64,000 bases of DNA from Patiria miniata. Its lineage: Eukaryota; Echinodermata; Asteroidea; Valvatida; Asterinidae. Below, piece after piece: positions 9,376 to 22,900 of this stretch. Under the pieces are notes generated by a model. It saw only the letters and a program-made list of their open reading frames with translations. It was not told where the DNA came from and searched no databases. Both the position numbers and the translations under genes were made by a program. Location of the stretch: the NCBI RefSeq assembly GCF_015706575.1, contig NW_024037074.1:30803334-30867333 (forward strand). Reading direction: 5' to 3'. The stretch's first letter is position 1; each line of letters starts with the position of its first letter.

Positions 9376-12300
9376 TATATACATTCGATGGCACTAACGG
9401 GCTTTCGTATGTTGCAACTATAGGTTCGACGTATATTTTGTTTAATGCCTGAAGCCAAACCAGAGATCGGAATCAAAGTTTCGCTGCTTGTTCATGCTGC
9501 GTAGATCTTTGATAGAAAGTCCAGCAGACTGCCATGTATAGGCCTAGCTATTTTATGTCTTTGGATCGTCATAATATACTGGTGGCTAATTGTGTTCCTT
9601 CTTCCATTCTGTAAGTTATTAGATGGTGTTGAAAATTAAATCAGTGACTCGAATTGACTTGAGCATAAATTTAACTCGACTCGACTCGACCACACACTGT
9701 AACTCAACTCGACTCGACCTTCAATACCTATAATGACTCGACTCGCGCGACTCGAGTCCCTTTCTTAAAATGACTCGACTCGACCCGACTCACAAAATAG
9801 TGAGTCGTGTATCTCTGGTGTTTGATTGTGGTTTCTGTTTATGCTTTTGTATATTTAGCTGAGCTTCATCCACACTGTACTAAAACAAAACAAGGCAAAG
9901 CTAGTAAATCTGGACCCAGAGCGCAAAAGCTGCTTTTGGTAACTTTTTTTTTTGAAAGCAAAATAGTCGGATGATGTAATAAATGTCACAGCTTTATCAA
10001 AACGCCAAAGTCATTTTCTAGGATATATGCCTTCAGTTATTTCGATCCCTAACCATCCAAACTCCAACACAAGGGTTTGGTGGAGTGCAGCTGTTTAGTG
10101 CACAGTTTAATACCACAGGGTGTTGGAATTTGAAAGGATGAGGAAGGTTCCAGCTAAATCATCCTAGGGAGTGAGAGTTAAATTTAAATACACGTTTCCG
10201 TCTACACAAATCTAAACAAGTTTTTATTGAGTCAATTTTTTTTGCAGAGAACTCAAATTTGAACAATGACAACAAACTCTCTTTGTGAGCCTGTTGTGAG
10301 CATAACCCGATGGTGTAAACATAAAGTTTATGTATCCATCAACATGATCACGGTACACCGCGTAAATAAACCCCATGTGGTTTACTCGGAGAGGTTAACC
10401 AATGACAATTCTAAACGTGGAAAACTATAACAATAACTTAGTTGGGGATTAAGTATACAGAGAGCGCCAATTTAGGCTACGAAATTTCCCGGGAATTTCC
10501 CAGATTTCTTTGGTCAAAAGACGCCATTGTTAAAAAGTAGCTTTAGAAAGACTAGTGTACACCATAATGATGAGCGTAACTTTTGCACCGACCTTTTCGG
10601 CTGGAACAAACGTGACCTGCGAAGTTGTGTGTAGAAAAGACTATCGATCAATATAGGACCACCACTGTTGTACAGCCTACAGTGGCGATGACTGATCGGA
10701 TAGTTTTGTTTTTTCTTTTCACATTTGGTCAATCGATTAAAAGGAAAAACTAGAGATTTGCGATTGTTAGAGTTACGAACGCAAAATTACCGGGTATACG
10801 ACATTTGTTTTATAGGTTATTGCTCGATTCATTGTTAGGCAAAAAAGTTGAAATATCACTTTCAACACCTAAGGCTGCTCATAGTTTTACCACTCATTAA
10901 AAAAAAAGAAAAAATTTGGTAAACGTTCCACGCAAACCCCTCTTGATTCTAACAAAATTTCGAAGCCTTTACGTCCTCGTGAAATAGAAATTCCTGCACT
11001 TTGCGACTTTTATTATACAAACAATGAATGTTTATGAGTGCAATGGTAAGAATAATTTCATGAGGTGACAGATGAAATGCTCCATTCCACGAGGCGAAGC
11101 CGAGTTGGACGAACAGGCAAACATTCATTATTTGTTTTATATAACACTGAAATAAATGAAGGGGATTTATTCAAGTATAAAGCAATATATGTCACAGTTG
11201 CATTTTCCAATTATTTTTCTGACTTTTCTATATTCGAGATTCGAGGTTTATACGAAGTAAAACAATTCACACACGGTCCAGAATGCAATGGCTTAAAGGG
11301 GACTCCGTGATAAAAGTCTACTCCAAATTTTACCCTTACGAAAACCTTCCATATGTAATTATAAGGTGAACTGGTAGTCTGGTTCCCAGACCAAAAGATT
11401 CTGACTACACCTGATGAATCTTAGTCGGGGGAAATTGTCAGGTCAGGGAACCAGACTACTAGGTGAATTGGCAACCATGCAGCATGGTATTTTTCCCATG
11501 GGACTTTTTTCCCCCATGAACGCTTTCAGAATCCCCTATCATTTCCCAAAGGATTCCAAATTCATGGTACTTTTCCCAAGCAATTTTCCTATAAGATTTT
11601 CACACTTACGTTGTTATGTCATGTGATTTGTATTGAGCACCTCAGGATTGTCCCATGTACGCTATGGGAGTGTTATGCTCACCATGGCCAGTGCCTACAT
11701 CATTGCTCATATACCAATTATCAGGTTGTACTGTGTGAAAATATTTGGAAACAAACGATATGCATTAAAAGCAAAAGATCCTATGCCTTAAGGATTCTGC
11801 AGACAAACCCATCAAGAGTGAGATGTACGTCCCAGCAATAGGCTTCATTCACGAGTCGGCCAATGCGAGGTATTCTCTTCATTTTTGGAACTTTTATGAA
11901 ATAAAAGTTCATTACAAAATAATACCACCCTGCTATGCTGAATGATTAAAAACATTGCGATCAAACATATCCTAATGTTTTAATCTACATGAAAGTGAGG
12001 CTTGGAACGCATTCCAATTATAAAATAGTCTGGCACCATCCCATGCAACAGATTACAATTTATAAAATAGATTCAGGGAACACGATCGAATTTGGCTTCC
12101 TCGTGACTTGAATATTATTTTTTTGCGGGTCCCAGAGAGGACCAGCGTATAGTACTTCCACCTTGTGCCTGACTCACTGACTCACCGATCGACATGGTGA
12201 CCGTTTTAGCCGATTTTCGGCTAACTTTGACAGATTTTTTGTTAAAAAACGAGTTTGACAGAAAATTTGACAGAATGGATTTTTTGGGCAGATTTCTGGC

Positions 12301-13619
12301 AGAATTCTGCAAAATGGTTATTTGACAGAAAAACATAGCAAATTGGGGGGAAAATGGTAATTTGTTTTAAAAAAAACTTCAATAATTTCAAACAAACCCT
12401 TGCATAATGTGACAGGTTGGCTGGTCTATGTGCTGAGGTTCACTGCGAACAAGGTTTCGTCGTGGCGGAACCGCGTTTTGCTTGAAACTTACGCGATTTC
12501 ATAAAATTGCGAGTAATTCTGGTTAATTTGGCAGATTTTTTGAAGCGCATTTAGCAGAATTTAGACATGACCTTACGGTCACCCTGCCGATCGACTGCCA
12601 CATATAAAGTGACTCCACTCATGTGCCGTGGTACGTGAGTTCACACCCTGCTGGCGGGGAACATCATGGTTCTTGTGTTCTTGGGCGAGGCGCTTTACAT
12701 GTATTACAATTGGTAGAGACCAGATTGCGCTGATCTCGAGCTGCTGCAAGAAAATGGTCTCGTGGCCTGATGAATAGGGGTCGTAATTGTGAAGCGCTTT
12801 GAGCCCTTTGGTATAAAGCGCTATAAAAACACTATAAACATAGGTTTTACACATGTACAGTATAATATTATCACCTATCTCACTGACTGACTGCCACTTG
12901 TGCATGACAAACATTTGTCTAATAAAGGAGTGGCTTAATACGACTTTTTTTTACGAGGCTTAAGTGCCTATTCACGCATGTCAAGTAGCATACATGTATA
13001 TTTAAACATCTGAATTATAGTTTGGCGCCACTTGTTTCATGTACTTTCATGATTCACATGTTACTTTAGGTGATAAGTCAAGTCTCCGTGCATGCAAGCG
13101 GCAAAAGTGGATTTTTCATTTCCACCACGTTATCACTATACAGCTTATATTCTACTACGATGTTTTTGGGGGGAGAGGGGGTGTTCATATTTTGCATGAA
13201 TCAACTGAATTTAATTCTGTGCATTCCGGGGCCAGCTTACTAGGTTTTTATTTTTTTTTTATTTCCCAACTGGCTCCCATAATAAATCACACAGACGGAC
13301 ATGTACGTGTGTGACAACAAAACGCGTCGTCATTCCGTGACACAAAGACTTCTCGTATGAGTGAATCATCATTTTACGAGGAATTGCAGGGTACGTGATT
13401 GCGAAAACAAAATTCCCCGGGAAATCCCCAAACTGTTTTACTGTGGTGGGGCCGGGCCAGTGAGAAAGGGGCGTGTACTGTTCAAGGCCTTGCTACAATT
13501 TGAATAAAAAAGCGTCTTTAGTATGAATACTGGTTTCCAGGCGACTTTTGTGTCCAAACCACTCGCGTGGAACGGAGGCCGGTCAGCATGCGTACATTGT
13601 ACAAGCGCATACGCTGACA
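9376..13619. other. Intergenic region, no gene seen
   Basis: It holds a GACTCGACTCGA tandem stretch at about 9655-9800. At 11371-11465 there is an inverted pair TAGTCTGGTTCCC / GGGAACCAGACTA, a fragment of MITE family M2. A SINE-like segment lies near 12600-12850. ORFs here are short and show no familiar domain or splice structure. The 5' end and promoter of the ARB2A homologue should lie in 4.1-13.6 kb but were not located. Confidence 0.5.
12600..12850 (+). repeat. SINE-like element
   Basis: It contains TTCTTGGGCGAGGCGCTTTAC and a 3' end GAAGCGCTTTGAGCCCTTTG followed by AAAGCGCTATAAAA. This arrangement is common to 3' ends of animal SINEs that borrow a LINE tail. The tRNA-like head is weak. 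Confidence 0.45.
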
Positions 13620-13682
13620 TCGTTTGATATATATATTTAATATGCCTGTAATGGCGGGGGATATATAGTCGGGATGAGTTAT

Positions 13683-13700
13683 TTTATATATATAGCCTGT
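13683..13700 (+). promoter_or_regulatory. TATA-type core promoter of the LRR gene
   Basis: TTTTATATATATAGCC lies about 85-100 bases before the ATG at 13784, and a second TATATATATTTAATA lies at about 13629. Initiator-like TCAGTC (13746) and CTCACAG (13704) sites follow. The spacing from the first TATA allows a start near 13715. This is inferred from sequence only. Confidence 0.4.
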
Positions 13701-13783
13701 GATCTCACAGTAATTTAAAGGAATGCACGAAGTCCGAAGTATATTCAGTCGTCATTTTGTTGGCAGCGTGTACACATGTGAAG

Positions 13784-13951
13784 ATGGCACAACTACATTT
13801 TCCCACCCAGGCCATGGCGGAGCTGGAGTTGAATGGTAATCCTCATCAGGAGCCGACGGACGAGGGATTCTTCGCAACTTCGGACATCGCCGAAAGGCCG
13901 CTGAAGGACATGATACGGACGGGAGAGTGGGACGACATATTAAAGGAACAG
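13784..13951 (+). CDS. LRR-TIR-like gene, exon 1 (coding part)
   Basis: Encodes MAQLHFPTQAMAELELNGNP through GEWDDILKEQ and ends at donor CAG|GTATGT in phase 0. The same frame is open upstream but holds no better ATG. A second in-frame ATG follows at residue 11. Confidence 0.82.
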
Positions 13952-16900
13952 GTATGTGCAGTACAATCGTTGCGTGGGTTCTATGGGTCAAGACATTCAC
14001 ATTTCACACATGCATGACAGTGTCTTAGTACTGACTTACTGTTGCGCCTAACAGGCAGCATGGAGCTGTATACTCCCCAGGGAGCTGAGATGGTATTTGG
14101 AATGTTTCATTAGCCCAATGATCGGGGTAATAACGTAGCGCCTTGAGCACCAGTTCTTGTGGATACGTGTGCTTTAAAAATATCCACTATTATTATTATT
14201 ATTATTAGTGTTAACGGACCGGGCCGAATGAATACATTACATTCTCACTAAAAAAAATAAGATTGTGTTAAGATAATATTCGAAAGCTCATCATATCAAC
14301 GACCTGTTGGTCCCACATGTAAGTTTTGTTTTGTTAGAACACCATTATGTATACAATTCCAGTGGGTTTTTCGGTAGTAATATTGAAGATGTTCTGCCCA
14401 AACGTTTCGATTATTTTCTGAATGGTTATTTCTAGCAACAGGCCAACATAAGTATTCACTTTCGATTAGTAGATCGAAGAGAAACATGTAGACCCGCATT
14501 AATTATGTTGTGGATGATGGGTACTCTATATATTTCGCATTACATTGTAATTCAGTTCTCGCAGCGTAGACTGGTTCCGGGCCTGCATATCAGGATCGAT
14601 TCAGTGAGGGATCGAGAGCGGCGGATCTTTTTTTCGTGCGCAAAAGTAACCCTAAATAAATTCCTCACCAACGCCCGAAAAGCCAACAAACCAATGTAGT
14701 TTTGGGTTAAATAAAATCACCTAAATAAAACGAAAGAGTTAGAAAACAAGCCGATTTGTTTTCTTTAGAACAGCAAGTAAAGCGTAGTGTCGTGGTCTCT
14801 AAATCCCGATACTGCGTCAATTTTGTGAAATCCATCCTACAGTCGTTGCGCAACTTTAATACGCGATTAGATGTGGCGCAAGTAGATTTACGCCATAAAC
14901 TAGAGCTTCGTGAAATCGGCTGCTGCAGCATTGAATTCATGGTCTGCGGGTATTTCTGCAGGCCGGTTCCGCCTGCGGGTATGGGTGTGTGTGGGGGTGA
15001 GCTTGTCTTACATACGCAGTGTGGACTTCCGAACAAAAGACGTCCACATAATGTAGGTAGCACCGACGAAGTGTGGACTTGCCCACGTCCACACAGTGTT
15101 TCCCCATTTCTGGAAAACAGGTTTAGAGGCATTTTTGGGTTAGGTTTATTTGTAGCAGAATGAAGAGAAACACTAAAGGGAATCATTGAAAAAAAATTGG
15201 GTTGTAAGAGTTTTCACAGTTTGAGAAAAATGAGTTTTTCCACTGGTGTTCCTTAACTACACGAAAAGAAAGGAAAGTCCACACTAGGTATGTGAAACAA
15301 GTCTGGGTGTGTGTGTGTGTGCCCTTGGGCAAGGAGCTATATGTCACTCATTGCTTCACCCAACACAGGAGTAAATGACTAGAGATGGTTGTGGTGATTG
15401 ATTTTAGCTGATTTGCGCCGAAATGGCAGCATTGAGCTGTATATTCCCCAGGGAGGTGAGATTGTCTTCGGAATGTTTCATTGGCTCAAATGCACATGGT
15501 AATATAAAGTAGGCCTACGTTTTTAACAAACGTAACGATGGCGCAGTGTTCTTTAAAAAAAAAAAAAAAAACAAGTTCTAGTTAATGAAATATTTCTTAC
15601 AATTACGGAGACAATGCTGAAAACTGATTGTCTACATCTATTACGCAACGCGACACACATTTTTGACAAATCAGCGCATTGGTATTTACGATGTCATGGA
15701 ACTGACCATGACTTACATAGCCTTATACTCCGTTCGTCCGTCACTGTTTATTCACGCGAGATATATACGCCGCTTTTCGTTTCCGCTTTGCGCTGCCACG
15801 CTTGCGCATGCCGACATAGAGCGCGCCGGGGGCAACCTACAGACAGTCGAAGCATCTGTTGTATGCTATTTGGCCCACATTAACCAGTACCGTGTAAACA
15901 CTTTTAACCCTAAAAGGGCCGGGGGCGGAATCCGCCCCCCCCCCCGACTTTTTTTCCGCTATAGCTTTGAATTTTTTTTCGCGACCCGAGCTGTTATGAC
16001 TTTTCAGCCTCGAGCCTTGCGCATCTTTTGATACCAAAAATAAAAAAATCAGACCACGGGTTGCCGCACAGTGAAATTTTTTCCGCCGCTGCGCGCCGTG
16101 AAAACTGAATTTTCCCATATACGTCGTGTACACAGAGCAGAATTACCATTCGTATTATATGAATAATTAATTAGCCATAATTCCAAAACCCTTTGACCTT
16201 TAGTCATGAAATTTCTTGGGCATGTTCATGATGAGTTGCTCTATGCATGTACCGAGTTTCAAAAATTTTCGTCACTCGATGGCCGAGATCTTTGGGGGGG
16301 GGCGGAATCCGCCCCCCCCCCGAGATGGTAAAAATAACCCGGCCCTTTTAGGGTTAAACCATTCATATTTCAAGAGATGTATGCCGTGCAGAATTAGAGA
16401 ACTGTTCGCTAGAAGTTGGTACCACGTGACCACAACATCCAATTTTGCACGCAGAAAAAATGCCTTGATGAAAACGTCACTTCATGTGCGTTGATACATC
16501 ACCACGTGCAGCAGAAAGCGCGCGAAAATGTATACTTCACTCAGACAGCATCTGCTTTGAAGTCTTGTGGCAAAATGGGGAATCGTAGTTCAATCACACC
16601 TAAAGCGAACAGGGAATTACTGATCTTTGTCCTCTATAGGCCATTTTCAAGGATCACAAGTTCGAACAATTCGCGCGAAAATCATAAAACTCATTTTCTG
16701 TGCGCAAGTTTAAATTTTATTTGTTAACTATCTTACAAACTGTCATCATTTCGCAAAAGAAGTGTTTTATTAGAGTCCAAACCTCATAAAAAGGTTCTTT
16801 TAAGTGCTTTACGCAATGTCGGTTAATATAAAAAAAATATCTAATTCTAGTGTCAAAATACCACTACAACACTCAGACGATCCGTTCCCGTATACATGTA

Positions 16901-19900
16901 ATGATGCATATTGAAACGTCGACCGAGTCCTGGGTCCTTACACACGACACAGTAGAAATCACAGAAGCAATTCTCAGGTTCTCGAGGCTCTAGGCCGTTT
17001 ATTTAAGCACACTTTTTACAAAACTCGGCTCTCTCCCTTTTTTTTTTAGCTCACAACACAAACTCATTTTTTCTAAGAAATTCTACTGAGTCGGCGCCGC
17101 CCGGCAACGGGTCTCCCAGGCCGACCAACAGGGGCTCCAACAGGGTGCCGTGCTGGCGCCCTCTGCCCCCGACCGGCACCGACGCACTCCAGTCCGGGAA
17201 GCGCCCACAGGTCTATACATACAGAAAGTGAGAAAAGAAATGAAAACAACAACAAAAACAATCAAACCACAAACCAAGAATGTTCGTAGATGGTTAGGGC
17301 CTTGTGGTAGGCGGTGGTCCTCACTGCACTTCCGTCTGCTCCCAAAGTTGCTCCCAGAAGGCCTGAGGGACATTAAGCAGGGTAGCGTGGAGGCGGTGGT
17401 GCTCCTGGTGGGAGTATCTTCCAATTGTGGGCGGACACGAATGGGTCCACTGTAATACTCGGCGTACTGCTGTCCCTGGTATGTCTGAAGAAGACGCCCA
17501 GGGACCTCGTACATGTGGTTCACCTGCATCTGTCACGACCGATGGCTGTCGGTGTCCACACCGTGAGCTGTCCTTTCCAGCCGCCACTCTATGGTGCTCA
17601 CAGAGGGGGACCTCCATGTGTGTGTTGGCCACTCTGGTGGCGCTTGGTTGCCTGATTGTGCTGGCCGTATCCAACTGAAGCCTGGTCCCGTCCGGGAAAC
17701 TCACGTGAGACCCGGCAGGCGAAACTCGGGTCCGCCCATTCAACAGTGGTATGGGGGTCTCGAGGGATGCGGGGGACTCGGTCTGTGTTCCCTCCTTTGG
17801 TAGCATCGGTTGGGACTGGGTTCCTAGGCTTCCACCTGCGGCCTGGCCAAATTGGTGCCTCCTATACTGGTTCCGGTTCCACGGTCCTCACGGGGTCACG
17901 GCCGCTTGCGATGGTGGCATCGGGGGCCGCTCCGTTGGGACACGACCCTCCAGTCTAGACGACTGACGTCTGTGGGAGGGACGATCTGGAGGACCACTCC
18001 GAGTGGCTGCAGCCCTCCAACCTACTCAACTTCGGACTCCGCTGTATTTTCAGTGGGGTGATGACGGGGACTGTCCTGCAGTTCCTTGGTCAGAAAAAGG
18101 AGGGTCCCCTGCCGAGAGAGGTGAGGTGAAGAAGACCGCTTTAAAGGGTTGGGATCATCCTCCGGCTCCCCGGTACTTGCGTGGACGTCCAACTTATCTG
18201 CTTCTGCAACCACCATGCAGATATATCGCGTCTGTAGAACCCGATGCCGCTTCCCTTGGCACATAGGTAGGGATGGTCTGGGCGCAACACCTCGCAGGCC
18301 GGCCGCAGGTGCCTTTGCAAATTGCTTTTTCTGCTGATGAAGGTCTTTCCGCAGTTAGGGCAAACCACCTGTAAGAAGAAGGAGTAAGTGGAGAATCAGT
18401 TAGTTGGAGGCAATAACAGCTCGATCGAACAATTTTTCACCCAGCCCGGGTGACTGTACTAGGAACTGGCTCTGATGGTGGGGAAGGTTCCTGCTCATTC
18501 CTTCCCTCCCTAGTCTCGCTGGCTACTGCCTGGGATCCTGTTCCTTTTCCACTTCGCTCACCAGGGGAAGCAGCCATCGTCACGTCTAGCAGTGGTGTCT
18601 CCCGCCTCCTCCGAGCCGGAGGCAGGCCCTCTTCAGTTCGCTGGTCACCAACGTCGGCCGGTGGGCCGTCCGTGTTAGCAGTTGTTGGATCTGGCAGCAT
18701 AAAACCTTCCCTTAGAGTAGCGTTGTCGGTAGTCCTGCCTCCGAGGCTTGATCATTCTCCTTCGAGGTCTCTGAGCAGTGCGTCTCCACCAATCCACCTT
18801 GGCGTCGCCCAGGTATGGCTTTAGTCGGTTGTAGTGGACTATTTTCGGTTCGGCATGAGAAGACCTCTAGTAGGTCCACCACCAAATCCAGCTGAAGTCC
18901 CACCTCCCGGCCGAGCATGAACATATTCAGTGTGAGCTTGGTGTAGTCATGCTGAGAGGAACGGTACGGTACACCATCATAGTGAACGAGAGATGTTCCT
19001 CCCAGTTATCCTGATTCTCGTCCACGTATACTCCGCATGCAAGGTCTTCACCATGCGGTTGAAACACTCCACCATGCCATCTGACTGAGGGTGAAACGGC
19101 GTGGTGCGGGTCTTTTGGATGTCGAGCAACTTACAGACCTCTTGTAGCAGGCCAGCCTCGAATTCCCTCCCCTGATCCATGTGGATCTCTGGGGGGGGGG
19201 GGATTCCGAACCGTGTGAATACCTGTTTGACGAGCGTCTTTGCAACCATCTCTGCTGTCTGCTCTGGAATCAGGAACGTCTCTACCTACCTGGTGAAGTA
19301 GTCGGCTACCACCATGATGCTCGTATATTCTTGGCCCTTGTCCTCAGAAGCCTGAGGTCGATCGCAAAGAGGAGCCCCCACCACGTGCTGCTGGAGTGGG
19401 GCTCTTAGAGGACGTGGCAGTAGCTTCTTGGATCCACATTTATGGCACTTCATGTACAAGTCTCTGCCTGACGTTGCATTCCCCTCCATTACACGGGAGC
19501 CCGCCGCAACTGCGCAAACGTCCCGGTGATCCCCATGTGGCCCAAAGTCATATTGTCATGGGCCAGTCTCAGGACATCTTCCATCTTCGCCCGTGGGACC
19601 ACGACCTTCCACACCGTTGGGACAGTCGCAATGTTTCCCACTTGGCCCACCAATACTTCGTGCCCTCATCCAACACCGAGACGTATACGTCCATCCAGCT
19701 ATAGGCCTGCGGATATGGGGACTCCATCTTCTAGCCAATACATGATCCTTCCCAGCTCAGGGTCACTGTGTTGTTCTTGTTTCAGTTTTTCGTGGTCCCA
19801 GGCTTCCAAGGATCTGTGGTCTTGTCTTGTCTAGTACTATCGACAGCTCCCACCAGCAGTTCCTTCAACTGTTTGTGACACCCATCACACTCAACTTGGG

Positions 19901-22900
19901 GGCGGAAACTTGGTGTGCTCCAAGCCCCAACAGCTGGTGCGCTTCCTTCAGCTTGGTTTCGGGGAGGCTGTTCTACTGTCTGAACGTTTTTAGCTCCCGG
20001 CTTCCCTTTTCTAAGTTGAGCCTGTTGACCTTAGTCAACGTCGTTGCTCTCCTTGAGAAAATGTGGCGCAAAAGGCCTCCACCGCTAAATCTTCGCGGAA
20101 CTGTGTGGGAAGCTTCGCTTCAGGGCTCTTGGCTACCAAATAACGTCAAATCGATTGTCCGGGGCCACTGAGTGACTCATCACGTCCTTGTGTGCACATC
20201 GACATTGAGTCGGATGTAGTGGAATCTGTGATGTCACCCCAAACCATTGTTCAAAATTGTCCATGATGGAAGGGCATTCCTTCCGCGCCTCTATGGTGCC
20301 ATATTGGCCAGTGCCTCTTGGCCGTACCCATTAGACGGGATGCATTGAACATTGCCTTTTTCGGCCTATCTCCAATGATTGGCTGCCACTACACTCTCAA
20401 AATGGCACAAGTAGTCAGACCACGAGGCTTCCGTCAAACTTATCAGGGAGGATCACCGGTGTCCGACCCCATTGATAATAATTATGATGGTTTGTGGCTT
20501 CCTGCTTTGCCCCATTGAGTTGTGTGCTGAGTTGCATCGGCTCCACTCCTGCATTGACTCGTGTGCCGAGCAACTGGCCTCCGTTCCATAGACTCCCTTG
20601 CTGAGCAACTCCACCGGCTCCGCTCCATTGACTCCTGTGCAGAGCAACTCCACTGGCTCCGCTCCGTTGACTTGTCTGCGGAGCAACTGCGCCAGCTCCG
20701 CTCCTCTAGACTCCTGTGTCGAGCAACTCTGCCGCCTCTGCTCCATTGATCCGTGTGCGAATTAGCTGCGTCAGCTTCGCTCCATAGACTCCCGATCCCG
20801 TGCGGAGCAACTGCGCCAGCTATGCTCCATAGACTCCCATGCAGAGCAACTTCCCTGGCTCCACTCCATTGACTTGTATGCGGAGTAACTGCATCGGCTC
20901 CGCTCCACTGCAACTGCATGGCATGTGACTTATGCGCCCGCTTTGGCCTACTATACCCGCTGTATTACCCTCCACATTTCCTCCCACAAGAGATTCGGAC
21001 ACCAGAGACCCAGCAAGCGCCCCCTTTCCCCTGTAAAACTCCCTTGACTATCACTGTAAAAGGACTCTAGTTCGTCCACCGCGATGAACGTTTTTGCTTG
21101 ACATCTCGCCAGGCTGGCCTACACTCTGCGAGACCCTCCCCGCCGTGTGGCGAGTCGGACGCCAAACTAACTCATCCTGGTGTATTCATGGCGAAAAATC
21201 CTCGAAGTTTTACATGTTTTTTCTCCGCCACTGCCACCAATGTAACGTCGACCAAGTCCCATGCACACGAGACAGAAGGATTCACAGAAGCAATTCTCAG
21301 GTTCTCGAGACAGAAGGAATCACAGAAGCAATTCTCAGGTTCTCGAGGCTGCAGGCTGTTTGTTTTATCACACTTTTTCAACTAGGCTCTCTTCTTTCAG
21401 CTCACAACACAACAACGTGCTTATACTGAGTCCCCGGCCGACCAGCACGGGCTCCACTGCACGGCTCCACCGCAGTACCGAGCTGGCGCCCTCTGCCGGC
21501 TGACCGGCACCGACGCCACAATATGCTGGTCAATATCAATGCAATATCTCATTGGTTGGTTGACCGACCGACCGACCGACCGACCGGCCGACCAACCGAC
21601 CAACCGACCGACCATGCATGGAAAGAAAATCTTTACTGAAAAGCCTTTCTGAGCCAATTCAATAGAATTGTGTGCTGAGAGACTGAGCTTTGCTAGGGTT
21701 TATTTCTCGTCTCGTCTTTCAGGCATCCACCACCAACACGGTGTCTCTGTCCCGATGCGAGCTCAGTAATCTTCCGAGCGCCCTGCCGTCTCTGGTACAG
21801 CTGACTAGACTCTACCTCACCTACAACAACCTTAGGGACCTACCCGACGAGTTCGAGCGGTTGAGGAACTTGACGATCCTGAATATTGGCTTCAACGAGT
21901 TCGAATCCATCCCGTCCGCCATATTCCGACTGGACAATCTCCAGGTGCTGTTCGTGAAGAGCAATCAGCTGACGTCAATCGGTAGGTGTTCTTGTATGGA
22001 CCTGAAAATAAGAACCCACTTGTAACACGTCTATTTGAATCGCAATAACTGTCTAAAAAAGAAATACATTTCCAATTTCTGCTGGCCCATATTAAATCCG
22101 TACCTTTAATGTTCATACATTTAGAGTGAACTTATTAAAGTTAATGTACGTTTAAAACTAGCTAAGGGCCGGCCCTGGACGCAGATAATGGCGTCCAGGC
22201 CCCTTATTTAATACCAGCCAAGCACATATTTTAGGGTGTGTTATTTACGAATGCCCGTCTAAGCTTTTCGTAGAGAGCGCGACGTCGTCATCAGGTCGTT
22301 AACATTTTACTGAATAATGCATTTTTACTAGGTGATGGAATTCGACATTTGACCAACCTGGAAGAGTTGTATCTGAACAACAACAAAATTGGCGTGTTCC
22401 CCGAGTCTCTCTGCAGGATGGCCAACCTACGGCTGTTGACAATGGCCAATAATGCTATCCAGACCATTCCCACCAATATAAAAGGCATGAAGGTGAGACA
22501 ACTTAAAGGACCCATGTAACAAGATCTGGTTGTTGTTTTTTGCGGAAATCGCAAAAAAAACGACTTCCCTCCATATTTTTATGTTGATTAAAAATGTAAA
22601 CGAGTATTAGACCCACTCTTAAGAGTTGTCCGCCGGTGAAAGATCTCTCTTATAAGTTGTGCTAATTGCAAGTCAATCACAAGCTTCTGTTGGATGAAAA
22701 GTCCTCTTTCTGACAGCTGTTGAACATAATCATGTACCATTCCCCTCCTTAGGGCTTAAAAGTGTTGAAGATGCGCTCGAACCAGCTGACAAAAATTCCG
22801 GATGAATTCGGCGAGCTGAAGGCTCTGGATATTGCCTGCTTCGCTCAGAACATGATCGACATCTTCCCATTCGACAAAGTACGTTGATATGCTATTCTAT

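Larger units (their letters stand above)
16912..21520 (-). mobile_element. Degraded Ty3/Gypsy-type LTR retrotransposon
   Basis: An old LTR element antisense to the LRR gene, inside its intron 1. Long terminal repeats lie at 16912-17186 and 21241-21520, begin TG and end CA, and are bordered by a 4-base ATAT repeat. Just inside the right LTR is a TTGGTGGCAGTGG primer-binding-like stretch. A Gypsy-type integrase core is recognisable at about 18977-19489. A C2H2 zinc-finger-like motif lies downstream of it at about 18300-18368. A tandem repeat occupies about 20515-20935. The internal part is clearly shorter than a whole Gypsy. It is broken in several places and not functional. The two LTRs differ visibly, so it is not a very recent insertion. 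Confidence 0.88.

Noticed and set aside
17321-17806. 161-codon minus ORF as a novel host gene
   Set aside because: It lies inside the LTR element near its 3' LTR and has no host splice context.
18141-18368. C2H2 zinc-finger ORF as a host gene
   Set aside because: It lies between the LTRs of the degraded Gypsy element on the element's strand, so it is treated as part of that fossil.
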